Shown here in pieces: positions 14,087-14,434 of a stretch of DNA of 14,434 nucleotides. The DNA lies in NCBI GenBank assembly GCA_002316235.1, contig DCDD01000011.1, positions 1 to 14,434 on the forward strand, read 5' to 3'. Numbering within the stretch: the stretch's first letter is position 1; every line of letters begins with the position of its first letter. The position numbers and the translations under genes were made by a program. The stretch is from Bacteroidales bacterium UBA1064 (GTDB taxonomy: Bacteria; Bacteroidota; Bacteroidia; Bacteroidales; Tenuifilaceae). The notes beneath the pieces were generated by a model. That model saw nothing but the letters and a program-made list of their open reading frames with translations. It searched no databases and had not been told where the DNA came from.

Positions 14087-14102
14087 AAAAAAATATAGAG
14101 AA

Positions 14103-14434
14103 ATGGAAGAGAATCTGATAACAGAAAAAATAATTGGATGTGCTATAGAAGTACATAAACAATTAGGAGCGGGTTTGCTCGAAAGTGCTTATGAAGAGTG
14201 TTTGTTTTACGAATTAATAAACAAAGGCCTTAATGTAAAAAAGCAACTCGCATTACCATTAGTTTATAAAGAAATTAAGTTAGATGCAGGCTATCGTATA
14301 GATTTACTGGTTGAGAATAAGGTTATTATTGAGATAAAATCAGTTGATGCTATCGCTGATATACATAAAGCACAACTGATGACCTATATGAAACTGGCCA
14401 ACATTAAACTTGGATTATTAATAAACTTCAATGT
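14103..14434 (+). CDS. GxxExxY protein, PD-(D/E)XK nuclease-like fold (3' end beyond window)
   Basis: The first 110 codons are present and the frame is open to the window end; the family is usually about 125-130 residues, so perhaps 15-20 residues are missing. The naming motif is G24-L-L-E27-S-A-Y30. A nuclease-like core follows: Y-R-I-D67-L-L-V, then I-I-E77-I-K79 (D-x9-E-x-K), and Q91-x3-Y95, the order seen in PD-(D/E)XK enzymes. Residues 5-20 (I-T-E-K-I-I-G-C-A-I-E-V-H-K-Q-L) are the usual helical start. Whether the family cuts nucleic acid, and what it does in the cell, is not established to my knowledge. The gene is AT-rich: 33% GC by hand over 14221-14400, against 53% in a 60-base stretch of tdk. 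With the hairpin repeat just upstream, this suggests a transferred unit. The start ATG at 14103 gives the standard beginning MEENLITEKIIG. Confidence 0.9.
   Translation, partial: MEENLITEKIIGCAIEVHKQLGAGLLESAYEECLFYELINKGLNVKKQLALPLVYKEIKLDAGYRIDLLVENKVIIEIKSVDAIADIHKAQLMTYMKLANIKLGLLINFN

Larger units (their letters stand above)
13629..14102. other. Gene-poor stretch of 474 bases before the GxxExxY gene
   Basis: I see no convincing gene, tRNA or transposase here. Short open frames exist (for example a GTG-started frame at 13634-13738 of 34 codons, and an ATG-started frame at 13958-14014 of 18 codons), but nothing supports them as genes. The stretch holds an 8-bp inverted repeat at 13904-13961 and the hairpin-forming repeat at 14019-14086, described separately. 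It may be decayed sequence left by past insertion or deletion events; that is inference. Confidence 0.6.

Overview
The window comes from a member of the Bacteroidota, probably of the Bacteroidales/Marinilabiliales kind. The evidence is a type II thymidine kinase next to a short RsmI, a C4 zinc-ribbon/coiled-coil protein beside a NIF3-fold protein, and alaS facing LytM-type M23 peptidases whose proteins start with a K-Y-x-F-x-P-x-x-L motif. Good matches to the Bacteroidota promoter (TTTG about 19-21 bases before TAnnTTTG) occur, and gene starts lack clear Shine-Dalgarno sequences. No taxonomy search was possible, so this is inference. Most of the window is chromosomal core.

Left part (1-2787, + strand): the last 37 codons of plsY (phospholipid synthesis), rsmE (16S rRNA m3U1498 methyltransferase), then a permease and an ATPase of a tungstate/molybdate-type ABC importer that overlap by 8 bp. 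No substrate-binding protein gene lies beside them. Converging on the ATPase is a minus-strand gene for a predicted lipoprotein with a periplasmic SH3 domain followed by about five membrane helices; it has a very good promoter of its own.

Middle (3877-10904): alaS on the minus strand diverges from a tight five-gene plus-strand operon: two tandem paralogous membrane-anchored LytM/M23 peptidases, a short MerR-type protein, a NIF3/DUF34 protein with a PII-like insert, and a coiled-coil/C4 zinc-ribbon protein. Gaps inside the operon are 10-27 bp. A TAGATTTG promoter precedes the operon and a clear rho-independent terminator follows it. The first two genes point to cell-wall remodelling; the last two form a gene pair seen in other bacteria whose function is unsettled.

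Right part (10910-13628): rsmI and a Bacteroidota-type hypothetical protein on the minus strand, then divergently tdk and a small DUF3592-like membrane protein. The hypothetical gene and tdk appear to be driven by back-to-back promoters whose -7 elements lie only 8 bases apart.

Right edge (13629-14434): 474 bases without a convincing gene, then an imperfect hairpin built of about 10-bp CACGGAG/CACAGAG units, immediately followed by an AT-rich gene for a GxxExxY protein (PD-(D/E)XK nuclease-like fold) cut by the window end. This is the only part that looks accessory or mobile, and it is the best lead for something not yet understood. I found no CRISPR array, tRNA, rRNA, insertion sequence or transposase.
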